This document shows, in pieces, positions 1-8,903 of a DNA stretch of 64,000 bases. The DNA comes from Pontimonas salivibrio (lineage in GTDB: Bacteria > Actinomycetota > Actinomycetes > Actinomycetales > Microbacteriaceae): NCBI RefSeq assembly GCF_002950575.1, contig NZ_CP026923.1, positions 1,054,001-1,118,000 of the forward strand, given 5' to 3'. The notes beneath the pieces were generated by a model, which made no database searches, was not told the DNA's origin, and worked only from the letters and a program-made list of their open reading frames with translations. Position 1 is the stretch's first letter, and every line of letters begins with the position of its first letter. The position numbers and the translations under genes were made by a program.

Positions 1-265
1 ACAGGACCACTGGAGCGATCTTTTCTTTCGCGAGAATTTCGGCGGCACTAATACCGTCCAGCAACGGCATTTTGACGTCCATGACGACCAGGTCAGGCCG
101 GAGTTCCCTGGCCAACTCCACGGCTTTCTCGCCGTCAGCGGCCTCCCCCACGACCGTAAACCCGTTGTCGGTCAGAGTTTCGATGATGTCAATGCGAATC
201 AAAGACTCATCTTCGGCAACCACGACGGTTCGCTCTGAAGATGGGCTCGGCGTCTGGTCAATCAT
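1..265 (-). CDS. ANTAR-type response regulator, N-terminal receiver part (cut by window start)
   Basis: Reading from the ATG at 265, 88 codons of a CheY-like receiver domain are present before the window ends. The acidic pair E18-D19 and the phospho-acceptor D63 in the motif VVMDVKMP are visible. A regulator of this kind near pyk, with this N terminus, matches the actinobacterial PdtaR-like family, which carries a C-terminal RNA-binding ANTAR domain. That domain would lie outside the window, so ANTAR is inferred and not seen. Such proteins are phosphorylated by a PdtaS-type kinase and act as transcription antiterminators. No ribosome-binding site precedes the ATG; a TAGGCT hexamer sits six bases upstream, pointing to a leaderless transcript. 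It is divergent from tRNA-Leu. Confidence 0.8.
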   Translation of the reverse strand, partial: MIDQTPSPSSERTVVVAEDESLIRIDIIETLTDNGFTVVGEAADGEKAVELARELRPDLVVMDVKMPLLDGISAAEILAKEKIAPVVL

Positions 266-277
266 GATTCAAGCCTA
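266..277 (-). promoter_or_regulatory. Candidate -10 element for a leaderless response-regulator mRNA
   Basis: On the minus strand TAGGCT (277-272) is followed by exactly six bases and then the ATG at 265, so transcription would begin at or next to the start codon. No Shine-Dalgarno sequence is present and no good -35 box is visible. The same arrangement recurs at rpe and ruvA. Confidence 0.5.
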
Positions 278-310
278 AGGTATCGTCTTAAGGACAGCGT
301 AAGCGCTGGA

Positions 311-393
311 GCCGGATTGGCGGAATGGCAGACGCGGAGCACTCAAAATGCTTTGTCCGAAAGGGCGTGTGGGTTCAAATCCCACATCCGGCA
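311..393 (+). tRNA. tRNA-Leu (anticodon CAA)
   Basis: The acceptor stem GCCGGAT (311-317) pairs with ATCCGGC (386-392), with discriminator A393. The T arm GTGGG-TTCAAAT-CCCAC is intact. The anticodon loop CTCAAAA gives CAA, reading UUG codons. A long variable arm, as expected for a class II leucine tRNA, is present. The 3' CCA is not fully encoded, which is common in this phylum. Confidence 0.95.
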
Positions 394-660
394 CCCCACC
401 TGTGGTCACCGTATAGGCCATGTGCGGGTAACCCCCCTACGCACTAATTGGCGCATCTCACCCTGCCTACAGTTTCCCTCAGGGAGTCCGCCAGAAGGGC
501 TCTCACCACTCTCCAACTCTTATGGAGACCGTCACGAGGAGACATATTACGTTGACACGACAGCCCTTCTGGTCCCGCAGAACACCCCCTCCGGGGAGCA
601 CCGCATCCCTTCCACGCTTGTTGGTGCACGCTCAAAGCCTTCGGAGGGGGTGGCCCACCT
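394..660 (+). promoter_or_regulatory. Gene-free, strongly self-complementary leader upstream of the GAF-like gene
   Basis: No convincing gene lies here. The stretch holds two perfect 11-base inverted repeats: CCAGAAGGGCT (491-501) with AGCCCTTCTGG (562-572), and CACCCCCTCCG (583-593) with CGGAGGGGGTG (642-652). Each encloses a smaller hairpin: CTCCA/TGGAG (511-515/523-527) and GCACC/GGTGC (598-602/623-627). The downstream arm of the second repeat covers the purine-rich tract just before the ATG at 661. A short local hairpin, CCCC-TCC-GGGG (586-596), would compete with it. This resembles a regulated 5' leader, but it matches no riboswitch family I recognise. Promoter position and transcription are unproven. 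Confidence 0.45.
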
Positions 661-1188
661 ATGAGTGACACGCTTCAAATCATGCAGCTGGTCGATCAGA
701 TGGGCCGTGGTAGGAGTCTCGACGACGTGTGTCGCCTTGTGATAGCCAGCCGTGCTGTGGGCCACACACTTGACGCCGCGTCTATCTTGGTGTGCAACGA
801 TGACGGGGTCTTACAAGAAAGAGGCCGCCACCTCGCCCCCGGCTCCCCCGCGGATTTTTCCCAACTGGAATTGACCTTCCCCACGCCGTTGGCCCTGGCA
901 CTTGCGCGTCCATGCTCGAGTACATTCCCGATCGATGCCTCGAACGTGCTGCACCCCGATATTTCTTTCCCCCTGCACGCTTCAGGGTTTGCCGGCGTGT
1001 GGATGCTGCCCCTATCGCTCTCCCACGAACCGTTTGCCCTCTTTTTGGGTTTCTCGCAGTCGTTAACAAAGCTGCCGACACTCAGCCGACACCACGAAGA
1101 GCTTTTCTCGTCTGCCCTCAAGTTGGCTATTCGACACCACAGTTGGCGCCAAGGCGCCACCACACATCCTCCACGGTTAGCGAGTTAG
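661..1188 (+). CDS. Small GAF-like domain protein of unknown function
   Basis: This is a 175-residue soluble protein. Its pattern of an N-terminal helix (MQLVDQMGRGRSLDDVCRLV), then alternating short strands with ASILVCNDDGVLQ, fits a GAF-type sensor fold, but I cannot see residues that name a ligand. There is no DNA-binding, kinase or membrane segment, so it is a stand-alone domain. It is the only plus-strand gene among the first 47 kb and faces pyk tail to tail. The ribosome-binding site is poor or far away: GGAGG at 643-647 lies 13 bases before the ATG and inside an inverted repeat. A perfect 7-base dyad (1144-1150/1153-1159) lies in the last part of the gene. The coding call rests on frame length and position; function is unknown. 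Confidence 0.6.
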   Translation: MSDTLQIMQLVDQMGRGRSLDDVCRLVIASRAVGHTLDAASILVCNDDGVLQERGRHLAPGSPADFSQLELTFPTPLALALARPCSSTFPIDASNVLHPDISFPLHASGFAGVWMLPLSLSHEPFALFLGFSQSLTKLPTLSRHHEELFSSALKLAIRHHSWRQGATTHPPRLAS

Positions 1189-1193
1189 TTCCA

Positions 1194-1209
1194 CCCCAGC
1201 CCGTTGGGG
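1194..1209. terminator. Weak hairpin between convergent genes
   Basis: CCCCA (1194-1198) pairs with TGGGG (1205-1209) around a six-base loop, between the end of the GAF-like gene and the end of pyk. There is no T-run. It could serve as a transcription end for either side, but the support is structural only. Confidence 0.3.
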
Positions 1210-1284
1210 CACCCGCCCAGGCCAGGCCACGTTGTGGATCTACGCCGACCATCGACCCGGCTGTGTCGAAGCGAGGACCTGACG

Positions 1285-2730
1285 TTAGTGGTTTTGCCAA
1301 GCAGGTGCTTTACCGCCACTAGCGTCTCCCACGACGTGCACCCTCAGGTCATTGGTACTGCCGGGAATCCCAGGAGGGGAACCGGAAATGACGACAACTT
1401 TGTCTCCGACAGCCGCCCAACCCTCACCCAGGAGGACTTCATCGACTTGTCGATACATTTCGTCAGTGTGGGTCACACGTTCGATTGCGTAACTCTGGAT
1501 ACCCCAGTTGAGCGCCAGACGACGGCGAATCGAGTCCAGCGGGGTAAACGCCAGCATAGGAATGAGCGATCGGAGCCTGGACATTCTCCGCGCCGAGTCT
1601 CCCGACTCCGTGAAGATGCAGAGAAACTTTGCTTCGACAAAGTCGGCTACCTCTACGGCGGCGAGCGTGATGGCGCCGCCCTGCGTACGGGGTGTGGTTC
1701 CGAGCGGGGGAATTCGCTCTACACCGTGCTCCTCGGTGGAGGCCAGGATTCGAGCCATCACCTCAACGGTTTCGATGGGGTATTGGCCCACACTGGTTTC
1801 GCCGCTCAGCATCACGGCATCGGCGCCATCGAGCACTGCGTTGGCAACATCGGAGGTTTCTGCCCGTGTGGGGACCGGGCTGGAAATCATGCTCTCCAGC
1901 ATCTGGGTAGCGACAATCACGGGTTTCGCCATCCGCCGAGCAAGCTCCACAGCGCGCTTTTGCACAATGGGTACTGTCTCGGGCGGTAATTCGACACCGA
2001 GGTCGCCGCGCGCGACCATGATGCCGTCGAAGGCATCAATAATCTCTTCCAGGGCGTCGACCGCCTGGGGCTTTTCGATCTTCGCAATGACTGGAAGTGT
2101 GATGCCCTCTTCGGCCATGATTTCGTGCACCCGCACGACGTCACTGGCGTTACGGACAAAGCTGAGCGCGACGTAGTCGATGCCCTGTCGAAGACCCCAG
2201 CGCAGGTCGGCTTCGTCTTTTTCTGACAGGGCAGGAACCGACACGGCCACTCCGGGCAGGTTGATGCCTTTGTTGTTGGAGACCATTCCGCCCACAATGA
2301 CCTTGGTCACTACGGTGGTCTCGGTTTTCTCCAGCACCTCAAGGCGGACCTTTCCGTCATCAACCAGAAGGGTGTCACCGGGGCCAACATCCTGCGGGAG
2401 CCCCTTGAAGGTGGTCCCCACTAACTCCTTCGTTCCCGGAGTGTCTTCGATCGTGATGGTGAATGTGTCACCGGCTGCAAGCAGGTGGGGACCATCCGCA
2501 AAGGTTTCCAAGCGGATTTTTGGTCCCTGCAAATCGACCAACACACCAATTGGTTGGTCCTCGTCAGCTGCAGCACGCATCAGGTTCGCGTAGACCTCTT
2601 CGTGGACGGCGTGGCTGCCGTGGCTCAAGTTCAGCCTGGCCACATTGACACCCGCCCGAATCAGTGCCCGCAGCTGCTCGTAGCTGTTGCTGGCAGGCCC
2701 GAGGGTGGCGACAATTTTGGCACGGCGCAT
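1285..2730 (-). CDS. pyk: Pyruvate kinase
   Basis: The 481-residue protein converts phosphoenolpyruvate and ADP to pyruvate and ATP, the last step of glycolysis, in the cytosol. The start MRRAKIVATLGPAS is the usual actinobacterial N terminus. The catalytic lysine region (VIAKIEKPQAVDAL), the metal-binding MVARGDLGVE and the nucleotide site RAETSDVANAV are all intact, and the C-terminal regulatory domain is complete. The ATG at 2730 is preceded by GGGAG five bases upstream. It follows gltD after 63 bases that hold a hairpin and a possible promoter, so it may be transcribed separately. A response regulator of PdtaR type lies 1 kb downstream, a neighbourhood shared with mycobacteria. Confidence 0.97.
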   Translation of the reverse strand: MRRAKIVATLGPASNSYEQLRALIRAGVNVARLNLSHGSHAVHEEVYANLMRAAADEDQPIGVLVDLQGPKIRLETFADGPHLLAAGDTFTITIEDTPGTKELVGTTFKGLPQDVGPGDTLLVDDGKVRLEVLEKTETTVVTKVIVGGMVSNNKGINLPGVAVSVPALSEKDEADLRWGLRQGIDYVALSFVRNASDVVRVHEIMAEEGITLPVIAKIEKPQAVDALEEIIDAFDGIMVARGDLGVELPPETVPIVQKRAVELARRMAKPVIVATQMLESMISSPVPTRAETSDVANAVLDGADAVMLSGETSVGQYPIETVEVMARILASTEEHGVERIPPLGTTPRTQGGAITLAAVEVADFVEAKFLCIFTESGDSARRMSRLRSLIPMLAFTPLDSIRRRLALNWGIQSYAIERVTHTDEMYRQVDEVLLGEGWAAVGDKVVVISGSPPGIPGSTNDLRVHVVGDASGGKAPAWQNH

Positions 2731-2765
2731 GACATCTCCCGATGCGAAGTAGAAGAAACGAACAC

Positions 2766-2780
2766 CCCCAGCCTACGGGG
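2766..2780 (-). promoter_or_regulatory. gltD-pyk gap: small hairpin and TAGGCT hexamer
   Basis: On the minus strand CCCC-GTAGGCT-GGGG can fold into a 4-base stem, followed by a moderately T-rich stretch. The same bases include TAGGCT (2775-2770), the hexamer used as a probable -10 elsewhere in this window. It would give pyk a leader of about 33 bases that includes its ribosome-binding site. Terminator for gltBD and promoter for pyk are both possible; neither is strong. Confidence 0.3.
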
Positions 2781-2793
2781 ATTACACAAGGCT

Positions 2794-4251
2794 CTAGACA
2801 GCTAAGGCCTGATCTGTTGCACGAACCGGTGCTGGCAGACTCGTCTCACCTTCCAGGAAGCGATCGACTTCGGCAGCAACTGCGCGCCCCTCAGCAATAG
2901 CCCACACAATCAACGACGCGCCGCGACCGGCGTCGCCCGCAACAAACACACCAGGCACCGACGTGTCGTAGTCCCGGCCTCGGGCAATATTTCCCCGTTC
3001 GTCGATGTCAATACCGCACTGGTCGTGCATCAGGTGGTAGTCCGGGCCTTTGTAACCCAGCGCGAGAAGCACCAGGTCAGCAGGAATTTCACGCTCAGTC
3101 CCAGGCTTTGGGTACCGACCGCCGTCACGGAATTCCGTTTCCGCAACTTTCAACGCCCGCACCTCTCCGGCTTCATTGCTCACAAACTCGACCGTGGAGG
3201 CCAGATACATCCGCTCGCCACCTTCTTCGTGCGCTGATTGCACTTCAAAAAGTGTGGGGTCCATCGGCCATGGTTGGTTTTCTGGGCGTTCGGTCGGTGG
3301 TTGTTGGCCAATGGCCAACATGGTGACACTTTCCGCCCGCTGGCGATGAGCAGTACCGAGACAGTCGGCTCCGGTGTCGCCACCACCCAGAATCACGACG
3401 TGCTTGCCTTCGGCATCGATGGGTTGGGCGACGGCATCACCGGCAACCCACCGGTTGGCGGGAACCAAATAATCCATCGCGTAGTGGATACCCAGGGCAT
3501 CGCGTCCCGGAATGGGCAAATCACGCGGAATGGGAGCACCGGTGGCCACCACGACGGCGTCGTAACGGGCAATGAGTTCATCCCAGGTGATGTCGGTTCC
3601 GATATTTACTCCGGCTCGAAAGCGTGTTCCCTCAGCCTGCATTTGCGCCAAGCGTTGATCGACGTGGTGCTTTTCCATTTTGAAATCAGGAATGCCGTAG
3701 CGCAGAAGACCGCCGATGCGGTCATCACGTTCGTACACCGCAACGGTGTGCCCGACCCGGGTCAACTGTTGAGCGGCCGCGAGGCCTGCGGGACCACTAC
3801 CGACCACCGCTACTGTTTTCCCGGTTAGACGCTCTGGAGGAAGTGGTTTCACCCAACCGTTCGCCCACGCGGTGTCGATAATGGATACTTCGACCTGTTT
3901 GATGGTGACCGGGGGTTGGTTGATACCCAACACGCACGAGGACTCGCAGGGGGCAGGACACAACCGTCCCGTAAATTCGGGGAAGTTGTTTGTCTCGTGC
4001 AGGCGTTCAATGGCGCCCAGCCCGTCACCGCGGCGCACCAAATCGTTCCATTCCGGAATGAGGTTGCCCAGCGGGCAGCCCTGATGACAAAAAGGCACAC
4101 CACAGTCCATACAACGCGACGCTTGCCTTTTCAGTACATCGGGGTCACGAGCCCCATAAACCTCTTTCCAGTCACTAATTCGGACCGGTACGGGCCGCCG
4201 GGGTGGAAGCTCACGTTCGGTGTATTTCAAAAACCCTCTTGGATCACCCAC
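2794..4251 (-). CDS. gltD: Glutamate synthase (NADPH) small subunit
   Basis: This 485-residue flavoprotein passes electrons from NADPH to the large subunit for glutamate synthesis from glutamine and 2-oxoglutarate. N-terminal cysteines for [4Fe-4S] clusters are visible (C47, C50, C55, C59 and C98, C102, C106). The FAD site VAVVGSGPAGLAAA lies near residues 147-160, the NADPH site VVILGGGDTGADC in the second half, and a C-terminal VFVAGDAGRGASL motif closes the FAD domain. Its ATG lies 8 bases inside the end of gltB, so the two subunits are translationally coupled. Length is normal for the family. Confidence 0.97.
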   Translation of the reverse strand: MGDPRGFLKYTERELPPRRPVPVRISDWKEVYGARDPDVLKRQASRCMDCGVPFCHQGCPLGNLIPEWNDLVRRGDGLGAIERLHETNNFPEFTGRLCPAPCESSCVLGINQPPVTIKQVEVSIIDTAWANGWVKPLPPERLTGKTVAVVGSGPAGLAAAQQLTRVGHTVAVYERDDRIGGLLRYGIPDFKMEKHHVDQRLAQMQAEGTRFRAGVNIGTDITWDELIARYDAVVVATGAPIPRDLPIPGRDALGIHYAMDYLVPANRWVAGDAVAQPIDAEGKHVVILGGGDTGADCLGTAHRQRAESVTMLAIGQQPPTERPENQPWPMDPTLFEVQSAHEEGGERMYLASTVEFVSNEAGEVRALKVAETEFRDGGRYPKPGTEREIPADLVLLALGYKGPDYHLMHDQCGIDIDERGNIARGRDYDTSVPGVFVAGDAGRGASLIVWAIAEGRAVAAEVDRFLEGETSLPAPVRATDQALAV

Positions 4252-7200
4252 CGGTCACCTCCAAAATTCTGCTCCACACTTCATCACCGTCGGGGTCGAG
4301 CCCTTCGGCTACTGCTTGCTGCCTGGTCTCAATCACTCGCCGGTAGTCGCGCGGTGTGATCATCACAAAGTCGTTTAACCCTTCGTCACCCTGCTCCAGG
4401 ATTCGTGAGGCAGCCGGCGAGCCGGTTTCTTCGACGTGGCGCGTTAACAGGTCTCGAAGGATCTCACGCTCTGTCGAACCCAAAGGACCCAATTCAATTT
4501 CGCCACTTCGAAGAGCCTCAGCGTTTACCCGTTCGGTGCGAAGTTTCCACACGTAGGCCATCCCGCCAGACATGCCGGCGCCAAGGTTTCGACCCGTCTC
4601 ACCGAGAATGACGGCAAGGCCACCGGTCATGTATTCGAGGGCGTGATCGCCGACACCCTCTACTACCGCGGTGGCACCGGAGTTTCGCACCAGGAACCGC
4701 TCCCCCACGACACCACTGATAAACATGGTTCCTGAGGTTGCTCCGTAACCGATCACGTTTCCGGCGATCACGTTACGTTCAGGCGCAAACACACTGCCCT
4801 TCGCGGGTCGGATGGTGATGGCTCCGCCGGAGAGGCCCTTCCCGACGTAGTCGTTGGCGTCACCCCACAGGCGCAGCGAAATCCCGCCCGGCATAAAGGC
4901 ACCGAGCGACTGGCCGGCAGCACCGTTGAGAGTGATATCGATGGTGCCTGAGGGCAATCCGTGTTCACCGTGTGCGACGGTCACCGCGTTACCGAGCATG
5001 GTGCCTACGGCTCGCTCAGTGTTCCGGATTTCGGTCTCGATGGTGACTTTTTCCCCGCGCAACAGTGCAGGTTCCGCCAGTCGAATCAGCTCTTGATCGA
5101 AGTGTTGGTCAATCTCGTGGTCTTGACCTTCAGCGTGATGGACCGCCACACCGGGGCGCAGTGCCTCAGTGGAGAGAATGGGTTCAAGGTCGAGCCCGTC
5201 TGTCTTCCAATGCGACACCGCGCGGTCGACATCAATAAGGTGTGCCTGACCGATTGCCTCTTCGAGGGTTCTAAAGCCGAGCGCTGCGAGGTATTCCCGC
5301 ACTTCTTCAGCGATGTATTCAAAGAAGGTTTGGACGAACTCGGGTGTGCCAGAAAAGCGCTTACGCAGTTCAGGGTTTTGGCTGGCGACACCCACCGGGC
5401 AGGTGTCCAAATGGCACACGCGCATCAGAATGCAGCCGGAGACCACCATGGGTGCGGTCGCGAAACCGAAACCTTCAGCACCCAATAGTGCAGCAATGAT
5501 GACATCACGACCGGTCTTCATTTGGCCGTCCACGGCGAGTTTCACGCGCCCACGAAGGTTGTTGACCATCAGGGTCTGTTGGGCTTCCGCTAAACCGATC
5601 TCCCACGGCGTACCGGCGTGTTTGAGCGAGTTCAGCGGGCTGGCCCCGGTACCACCGTCGTGTCCAGAAATGAGGATCACGTCGGCTTTTGCCTTGGCCA
5701 CACCCGTCGCAACCGCACCAATACCCGACTGACTCACCAGCTTCACGTGGACGTTGGCGAGCGGGTTGGAGCGTTTCAGGTCATAGATGAGTTGCTTGAG
5801 GTCTTCAATGGAATAAATGTCGTGGTGTGGCGGGGGTGAAATTAGTCCCACACCCGGGGTTCCATGGCGGAGCTTCGCAATCCACGGATACACCTTGTTC
5901 GCGGGCAGCTGCCCACCTTCACCGGGTTTTGCGCCCTGCGCCATTTTGATTTGCAGGTCGGTCGCGTGGGTCAGATACAAACTGGTCACACCAAAGCGTC
6001 CTGAGGCGATTTGTTTGATCCGACTGGAGCGCTCGGGGTCGAGCAGACGCTCGGGTGATTCACCGCCCTCACCGGTGTTACTCAACGCCCCCATACGGTT
6101 CATTGCCACGGCAAGCGTTTCGTGCATCTCAGGGCTAACCGCCCCCATCGACATTGCCCCAGAGTTAAACCGGGTGAGAATCGATTCGATGGGCTCAACT
6201 TCGTCCAGCGGGATCGGTTTTCTCTCGCCGGTGCGCAGGCTGAACAGGCCACGAAGGGTCATTAGTTCTTCGGACTGGTCGTCAACACCTTTGGTGTATT
6301 CCCTAAACAGGTCAAAGCGCTTTTGGCGGGTTGCGTGCTGGAGCAAAAAGACGCTCTGGGGGTTAAACAGGTGCGGTGGGCCTTCACGGCGCCACTGGTA
6401 TTCGCCACCCACAGGCAGACGCTGGTGCGGGTTTGCGTGACCGGTCTCCGGGTAGGCCAAAGCGTGTCGCTTCTGGTTTTCCGCCTCAATGATCTCGAGC
6501 CCAACACCACCCAAAATGCTGGTCGTCCCGGTGAAATAGAGGTCGATGAGCTCCTGGGATAGCCCCACTGCTTCGAATGCTTGGGCTCCGGCATAGGAGG
6601 CAACAGTGGAGATGCCCATCTTGCTCATGATTTTCAACACGCCTTTGCCAAGTGCCGTGATGACGTTTCTCACGGCCTTTTCCGGTTCAACCCCTTCGAT
6701 TTCTCCGGTGCGCGCCAGGTGCTCAACGGTCTCCATCGCGAGATAGGGGTTCAGCGCCGAGGCACCGAAACCAATCAGCATGGCGGCGTGGTGAACCTCG
6801 CGAACGTCGCCCGCTTCCACCACCAGGCCCACCCGCATGCGTTTGTGGCCGCGAATCAGGTGGTGGTGCACTGCGGAGAGCAACAGCAGCGAGGGGATGG
6901 GGGCAAGGTCTTGGGTGGAGTGGCGGTCGCTCAACACCACGAAACGCACACCACGCTCAACGGCTTCATCGGCTTCCCGGCAGATCTCATCGAGACGTTC
7001 GCGTAATCCGTCAACACCACGATCTACCGAGTAGAGGCCCTCCACTGTGTGGGTGCTGGGTTGGCCTTGGTCATCTTTCAGGTGACCAATCTTGGCCAAC
7101 TCATCGTTGTCGATAACGGGAAACTCGAGCACAACCTGATGGGTGTGATCGGCCCCTGCATCGAGCAGGTTGGCCTCTGGTCCCAGTGACGTCGTCATGG

Positions 7201-8815
7201 AGGTGACAACCTGCTCGCGGATGGAATCCAGCGGCGGGTTGGTCACCTGAGCAAACTGTTGGGCGAAGTAGTCAAAGAGCAACCGGGGGCGCTCAGAAAT
7301 CGCCGCTATGGGCGTATCGGACCCCATCGCACCGAGAGGTTCTTGACCGTTAGCTCCCATCGGAGCGAGAAGCACCCTGATTTCTTCCTCGGTGTACCCG
7401 AAGGTGCGTTGGCGGTGAACAATCGACGCGGGTGTCGCAATGATGTGTTCACGCTCCGGCAGCGATTCAAGTTCAATACGGCCGTCTTCGACCCACTGGC
7501 CCCAGGGGGCAGCGTGGGCCAGTTGAGCCTTCAGCTCATCGTCTTCGATGATTCGACCCTCGTGAGTATCCGCGAGCAGCATCGAACCGGGACGCAAGCG
7601 CCCTTTGCGCACCACGGTCGCGGGATCAACGTCCAACACACCAATCTCGCTACCCAGAATCACCGAACCATCGCTGGTGATGACATAGCGGCCTGGACGC
7701 AGGCCATTTCTATCCAGAGTGGCGCCGACGAGAGATCCGTCGGTGAAGACCAGAGCGGCTGGGCCATCCCACGGCTCCATCAACATCGAATGGAACTCGT
7801 AGAAGTCGCGCACTGCAGGGTCCATATCCGCTTGGTTTTCCCAGGCTTCCGGAACCAACATCATGATGGCGTGCGGGAGCGAACGGCCGCCCAGTTCCAA
7901 CAACTCCACAACCTCGTCGAGCGAGGCAGAGTCACTGGCGCCCTCCGTCACAATCGGATAGAGCTCGTCGAGGGACCCGAGAAGCTCTGAATGCAGCTGG
8001 GACTGCCTGGCGTGCATCCAGTTGCGGTTTGCCCGAATAGTGTTGATTTCACCGTTATGGGCGATGCGCCTAAAGGGTTGGGCCAGCGGCCAAGACGGGA
8101 AAGTGTTTGTCGAATAGCGCGAGTGCACGAGCGCCAATGTCGACTGGAAGCGTTCGTCAGAAAGGTCGGGGTAGAACGGCTCCAGCTGGAGCGTGGTCAC
8201 CATGCCTTTGTAGACCATGGTTCTCGCCGACAGGGACGGGAAATACAGTCCCAGTTCTCGCTCCACTCGTTTTCTCAGCCTGAACGTTAGCCGGTCTAAG
8301 GCAATGCCTGAGCGCGGGTCTTCCGCAGTCGAGGACACGAAAAGTTGCTCGAAGCCGGGCATTGCTGCACGGGCGAGCTCGCCCACCTCTTCGGGGCGCA
8401 CGGGAACCTCTCGCCAACCCAGAACAACGAGCTTTTCCTCAAGCGCGATGGCCTCAATCGCCGCTTTCTCATCCAATCGCACAGACGGGTCGGTGGCGAG
8501 AAAACCTGTTCCTACCGCGTAGGAACCTTTTTCGGGAAGATCGAAATCGACCACTTCGCGGAGGAAAAGGTCGGGGATTTGGGTGATGATGCCTGCCCCG
8601 TCACCGGTACCCGCATCCGAACCGACTGCCCCGCGGTGTTCGAGGTTGCGAAGAGCACGTAATGCCTTATCGACGATGTCGTGACCGGGCGTTCCTCGGA
8701 GGGTGGCGACCATGGCCAGCCCACAGGCGTCACGTTCGAAGCGTGGGTTATAGAGTCCGGAGGCGTCCGGGATGCTGTTGTTGCGCTGGTAGGGCCCTTG
8801 AAATGTCATTGTCAC
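4244..8815 (-). CDS. gltB: Glutamate synthase large subunit
   Basis: The 1523-residue protein has the full domain order of bacterial GOGAT: class II glutamine amidotransferase, central domain, FMN-binding synthase domain and C-terminal beta-helix. The nucleophile is C31 in RDACGLAM, so a 30-residue propeptide is expected to be removed. The 3Fe-4S ligands appear in CILMRVCHLDTCPVG, and the loop SGHDGGTGASPL belongs to the synthase barrel. It releases ammonia from glutamine and channels it to 2-oxoglutarate. AAGGACGG precedes the ATG. It is the first gene of gltBD, 88 bases after lgt. Those 88 bases show no obvious terminator, so readthrough from the trp-lgt transcript is possible. Confidence 0.97.
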   Translation of the reverse strand: MTMTFQGPYQRNNSIPDASGLYNPRFERDACGLAMVATLRGTPGHDIVDKALRALRNLEHRGAVGSDAGTGDGAGIITQIPDLFLREVVDFDLPEKGSYAVGTGFLATDPSVRLDEKAAIEAIALEEKLVVLGWREVPVRPEEVGELARAAMPGFEQLFVSSTAEDPRSGIALDRLTFRLRKRVERELGLYFPSLSARTMVYKGMVTTLQLEPFYPDLSDERFQSTLALVHSRYSTNTFPSWPLAQPFRRIAHNGEINTIRANRNWMHARQSQLHSELLGSLDELYPIVTEGASDSASLDEVVELLELGGRSLPHAIMMLVPEAWENQADMDPAVRDFYEFHSMLMEPWDGPAALVFTDGSLVGATLDRNGLRPGRYVITSDGSVILGSEIGVLDVDPATVVRKGRLRPGSMLLADTHEGRIIEDDELKAQLAHAAPWGQWVEDGRIELESLPEREHIIATPASIVHRQRTFGYTEEEIRVLLAPMGANGQEPLGAMGSDTPIAAISERPRLLFDYFAQQFAQVTNPPLDSIREQVVTSMTTSLGPEANLLDAGADHTHQVVLEFPVIDNDELAKIGHLKDDQGQPSTHTVEGLYSVDRGVDGLRERLDEICREADEAVERGVRFVVLSDRHSTQDLAPIPSLLLLSAVHHHLIRGHKRMRVGLVVEAGDVREVHHAAMLIGFGASALNPYLAMETVEHLARTGEIEGVEPEKAVRNVITALGKGVLKIMSKMGISTVASYAGAQAFEAVGLSQELIDLYFTGTTSILGGVGLEIIEAENQKRHALAYPETGHANPHQRLPVGGEYQWRREGPPHLFNPQSVFLLQHATRQKRFDLFREYTKGVDDQSEELMTLRGLFSLRTGERKPIPLDEVEPIESILTRFNSGAMSMGAVSPEMHETLAVAMNRMGALSNTGEGGESPERLLDPERSSRIKQIASGRFGVTSLYLTHATDLQIKMAQGAKPGEGGQLPANKVYPWIAKLRHGTPGVGLISPPPHHDIYSIEDLKQLIYDLKRSNPLANVHVKLVSQSGIGAVATGVAKAKADVILISGHDGGTGASPLNSLKHAGTPWEIGLAEAQQTLMVNNLRGRVKLAVDGQMKTGRDVIIAALLGAEGFGFATAPMVVSGCILMRVCHLDTCPVGVASQNPELRKRFSGTPEFVQTFFEYIAEEVREYLAALGFRTLEEAIGQAHLIDVDRAVSHWKTDGLDLEPILSTEALRPGVAVHHAEGQDHEIDQHFDQELIRLAEPALLRGEKVTIETEIRNTERAVGTMLGNAVTVAHGEHGLPSGTIDITLNGAAGQSLGAFMPGGISLRLWGDANDYVGKGLSGGAITIRPAKGSVFAPERNVIAGNVIGYGATSGTMFISGVVGERFLVRNSGATAVVEGVGDHALEYMTGGLAVILGETGRNLGAGMSGGMAYVWKLRTERVNAEALRSGEIELGPLGSTEREILRDLLTRHVEETGSPAASRILEQGDEGLNDFVMITPRDYRRVIETRQQAVAEGLDPDGDEVWSRILEVTGG

Positions 8816-8903
8816 CGTCCTTACGACGAATCGTCACCGTTCGGGGACACCGTTGGCCCGTGGATACCAGGAGACCTCGAGGTTACACTCGACGCCTGGC
8901 TTC

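Noticed and set aside
421-443. C-rich hairpin loop like the actinobacterial 6C RNA
   Set aside because: Only one hairpin with a run of six C is present (GTGCG/CGCAC stem). The second C-rich hairpin and the terminator of the 6C RNA pattern were not found.
491-572. Possible ANTAR dual hexaloop target
   Set aside because: The inner loop is seven bases (ACTCTTA) and no second hexaloop with the A1/G4 pattern follows.
317-664. 115-codon frame starting inside tRNA-Leu
   Set aside because: It starts within the tRNA and runs through the structured leader; no ribosome-binding site and composition unlike protein.
1204-1989. 261-codon open frame on the plus strand
   Set aside because: Antisense to pyk and contains no recognisable motif.
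7259-7990. 243-codon open frame on the plus strand
   Set aside because: Antisense to gltB; composition is that of a reversed coding strand.
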